Shown piece by piece: positions 62,094-64,000 of a stretch of DNA of 64,000 nt. Position numbers and translations under genes: made by a program. Within the stretch, counting starts at the first letter, position 1; every line of letters starts with the position of its first letter. The notes under the pieces are model-generated. The model searched no databases. It was not told where the DNA came from and was given only the letters and a program-made list of their open reading frames with translations. The stretch is from Hemerocallis citrina (Eukaryota > Streptophyta > Magnoliopsida > Asparagales > Asphodelaceae): assembly GCA_017893485.1 (NCBI GenBank), contig JACEHZ010000207.1, positions 620,001-684,000 on the forward strand, given 5' to 3'.

Positions 62094-63794
62094 ATGGCCA
62101 ATTAGCATGATCCCCAGAATGAGGCGCCTTGGTTTGTCCACCTCGAGGATGAAGAAGAAGAACCAATGGAAGAAGAAGAAGAGGACCCAGAAGAAGAACC
62201 AGAGGAGGAGGAAGAAGAAGAACCATTTGAGATAGAAGAAGAATTTCCCGAGTCCAGGGAGATTACTCCACCTCCGCCTGATCTTCTCGAAGACTCCCCA
62301 GAAGAAGAACTCGTTCCAAATAACCCAAATGACATTGTTACTTCTCTTCGACGGGAATTGGACACACAAAAGTGGAGATTTAACCACTTGGAGTTACAAC
62401 GGACACAGGACAAGGAGCGCATCCGGGAACTGAACTTTCAAGTGTGCGAGCTTAAGAAGGTCCGACTCGTGAATGATCGACATTTCGCCAAGTTGGACCA
62501 CATCACTCGCTGGGACAAGGAAAAGCGACAGCAGAAATTTGAAGATATGTAGAAGGAAATCCAAGAACTACGGGAAGAGCTCAGAGAAGCCAAGAGAAAC
62601 CGTAAAATCTAGGATGTCTTTTATTAAAAGGATATAATGGATGTATTGAAACAAAATTTTTCTTTCTGAATAAAGAGTTTAAATTTTGGGATGAATAAAA
62701 TTTTGTTGTATGTGATGATTAATGATGAATTTTATGACTCAGAAATAGCATGAAGAATCGGAAACGGTGAAGGGTATAGCAGTGAGAATGGGCTAGACTT
62801 GGAAACTGAACTAGCTCGTATATACCAAACCCTAAATGCTCTCGCTGCCATTATTCCCGATAATAGAGGACCAGGGCCAGTTATGCACGTACCCGAAGCA
62901 ATCAAGCTGGTCGAGTCATTCAAAAGAATGAAACCACCAGTATTTGAAGGTCAGACTAATCCAGATGTTGCTGATGACTGGATTAGGCAAATGAGACAGT
63001 CTTCGAGGTACTGGAAACCCCGGAGGCAAGCAAGGTGAAACTGGCTACCATTCAACTTGAGAAAGATGCAAGTGTTTGGTGGCAATCATTGAAGAGGAAC
63101 TTGGGCGACGTACAACTCACATGGGAAGAACTCCTTGATGTATTCCGGAGTCACTATTTCCCATTGGACGTTCAGGAAAAGAAGGCCATGGAATTCCTGA
63201 GCTTGCAGTAGGGCGGAATGTCGGTAAGGGAATATGAGATTAGGTTCAACCAGCTCTCCAGGTACGTGCCTGAAATGATACAAGATGAAGCCAAGAAGGC
63301 GCGTAAATTTGAGCAAGGGTTGAGACCAAGTCTAAGGTCCCGGATGATACCTTTGGGCATTCGGAGGTTTGAGAAGCTAGTCAGAAGGGCCGCTGCCACC
63401 GAGTCTGACATGAACCAGTTCCAGGCTATGCAAGTCAAGCAGAACAATTGTAACTTGGGCAAGAGGCCTGCAGTGCCAAGCAACTACAGAAGTCAGCCCC
63501 CAGCACAGCACTTCAGGCCAACAGGTGCTAATGCTGTTGCAGTAACCGGAAAGGTACCCACGTGCTTCAAATGTTGAGAATCAAGCCATTTAGGTCCGGG
63601 TTGTACCAAGCCGCAACCGATCAGGACTTGTTTTCTTTGTGGCAAGGAAGGCCACATCAAGCCTTTTTGCCCTCAACTTCAGCGGGGAGGACCAAGTCAG
63701 CAGCAGTCCAACCCTGGGCAAAAGCAGTTCAGGCAGGGGCGGGTGTTCGCCTTGACAGAGGCAGATGCAGATGATGTAGAAAATGTGATCACTG
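62094..63794 (+). pseudogene. gag: gag of the chromovirus-like element
   Basis: ATG at 62094 gives MAN then TAG (62103), then continues in frame HDPQNEAPWFVHLEDEEEEP, a Glu/Pro-rich stretch, and WRFNHLELQRTQDKERIREL coiled coil up to TAG 62550. The gag core follows: LARIYQTLNALAAIIPDNRG, KRMKPPVFEGQTNPDVADDW; a frameshift near 63000; EKDASVWWQSLKRNLGDVQL; TAG at 63209; then MSVREYEIRFNQLSRYVPEM. The zinc knuckles are CFKC*ESSHLGPGC (TGA at 63575 inside) and CFLCGKEGHIKPFC. It ends RVFALTEADADDVENVIT at the candidate intron. Dead by four stops and one frameshift, but easily read. Confidence 0.8.
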
Positions 63795-63882
63795 GTATGG
63801 AGGATGAAGCCTAGTTGATTTGTTGTTCCTTTCCATTTTATGTAATAAAATGTTATGTATTGAGAGCACTCATATGTAACAG
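63795..63882 (+). other. Candidate 88-bp intron between gag and protease
   Basis: GTATGG...GTAACAG: GT at 63795 and AG at 63881-63882, AT-rich, with a T-rich middle. Removing it joins ...GTGATCACTG to GAGACATTCTAA, giving VENVITGDILINGIKALVLF in one frame into the protease. Without removal, gag ends at TAG 63810 (ITGMEDEA*). Because 88 is not a multiple of 3, a simple insertion would break the frame. Confidence 0.55.
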
Positions 63883-64000
63883 GAGACATTCTAATAAATG
63901 GAATAAAAGCATTGGTGTTATTTGATACGGGATCATCGCACACTTTTGTGTCACCATCATTTGCAAAAAAATTGGGAGTCGAACCTAAAATTTTTCCTGG
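63883..64000 (+). CDS. pol: Protease start of the chromovirus-like element (partial)
   Basis: DILINGIKALVLFDTGSSHT then FVSPSFAKKLGVEPKIFP: the aspartic protease active site DTGS with the usual LFDTGSSHTFVS context of plant Ty3/gypsy elements. Open to the window edge. Confidence 0.85.

Larger units (their letters stand above)
61964..64000 (+). mobile_element. Chromovirus-like Ty3/gypsy element, internal region, cut by window edge
   Basis: Primer site, gag with tandem zinc knuckles, a candidate intron and the protease start follow in order. RT, integrase and 3' LTR would lie to the right. The tRNA-Met primer site and two CCHC knuckles favour a chromovirus (Tekay-like) but the diagnostic chromodomain is not in view. 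Confidence 0.7.

Noticed and set aside
62102..62422. Minus-strand Ser-rich and Phe-rich ORFs
   Set aside because: Antisense of the GAAGAAGAA acidic stretch of gag.

Overview
The window is nuclear DNA of a flowering plant, probably a eudicot. It is AT-rich with GT-AG introns, carries degraded plant genes, and is dominated by plant LTR retrotransposons of the Tat/Ogre-like, Athila-like and chromovirus-like Ty3/gypsy lineages, with Helitrons and a LINE-type insertion. I see no intact host gene, no rRNA, no CRISPR array and no prokaryotic feature.

1-8.4 kb: low-copy-looking DNA. Two candidate exons of an unrecognised gene (267-356, 1263-1409) precede two Helitron 3' termini. A TMEM50-like first exon (3787-3928) then runs, in compatible phase, into a decayed kinesin-14 motor gene (4015-6690). 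8.4-21.1 kb: a 430-bp tandem triplication, small Helitrons including a minimal 167-bp copy and a head-to-tail cluster, a solo Athila-like LTR with target-site duplication (TSD) GTGGT, and a plus-strand copy of a long LTR family split by a LINE-type insertion. That insertion has a 14-bp TSD and an intact 325-aa ORF.

21.1-43.8 kb: a minus-strand copy of the long LTR, then an inverted gag fragment abutting the 5' LTR of Tat element A (25122-30960: gag, protease, RT, RNase H, second RNase H, cut inside integrase). A is fused directly to Tat element B (30961 to about 43829), which lacks its 5' LTR. B still carries gag-pol, a 224-bp repeat array, an antisense multi-exon gene, a 55-bp repeat array, a polypurine tract and a 3' LTR.

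43.8-64 kb: a nest of four levels. A chromovirus-like element (primer site 61946, gag, a candidate 88-bp intron, protease, continuing off the right edge) has its upstream DNA split by a 3.5-kb solo LTR (45435-60692, TSD AGATC). That LTR is split by a gag-only Athila-like element on the minus strand (47851-59563, TSD TCGAC). The Athila 3' LTR is in turn split by a pol-less Tat derivative (47963-54119) that keeps the antisense gene and a 263-bp array.

The most notable observations are the antisense gene, which has introns and a possible antisense promoter at matching places in two Tat elements, and the candidate gag/protease intron that would let splicing switch Gag to Gag-Pol. All identifications rest on reading the sequence; no database search or alignment was run.
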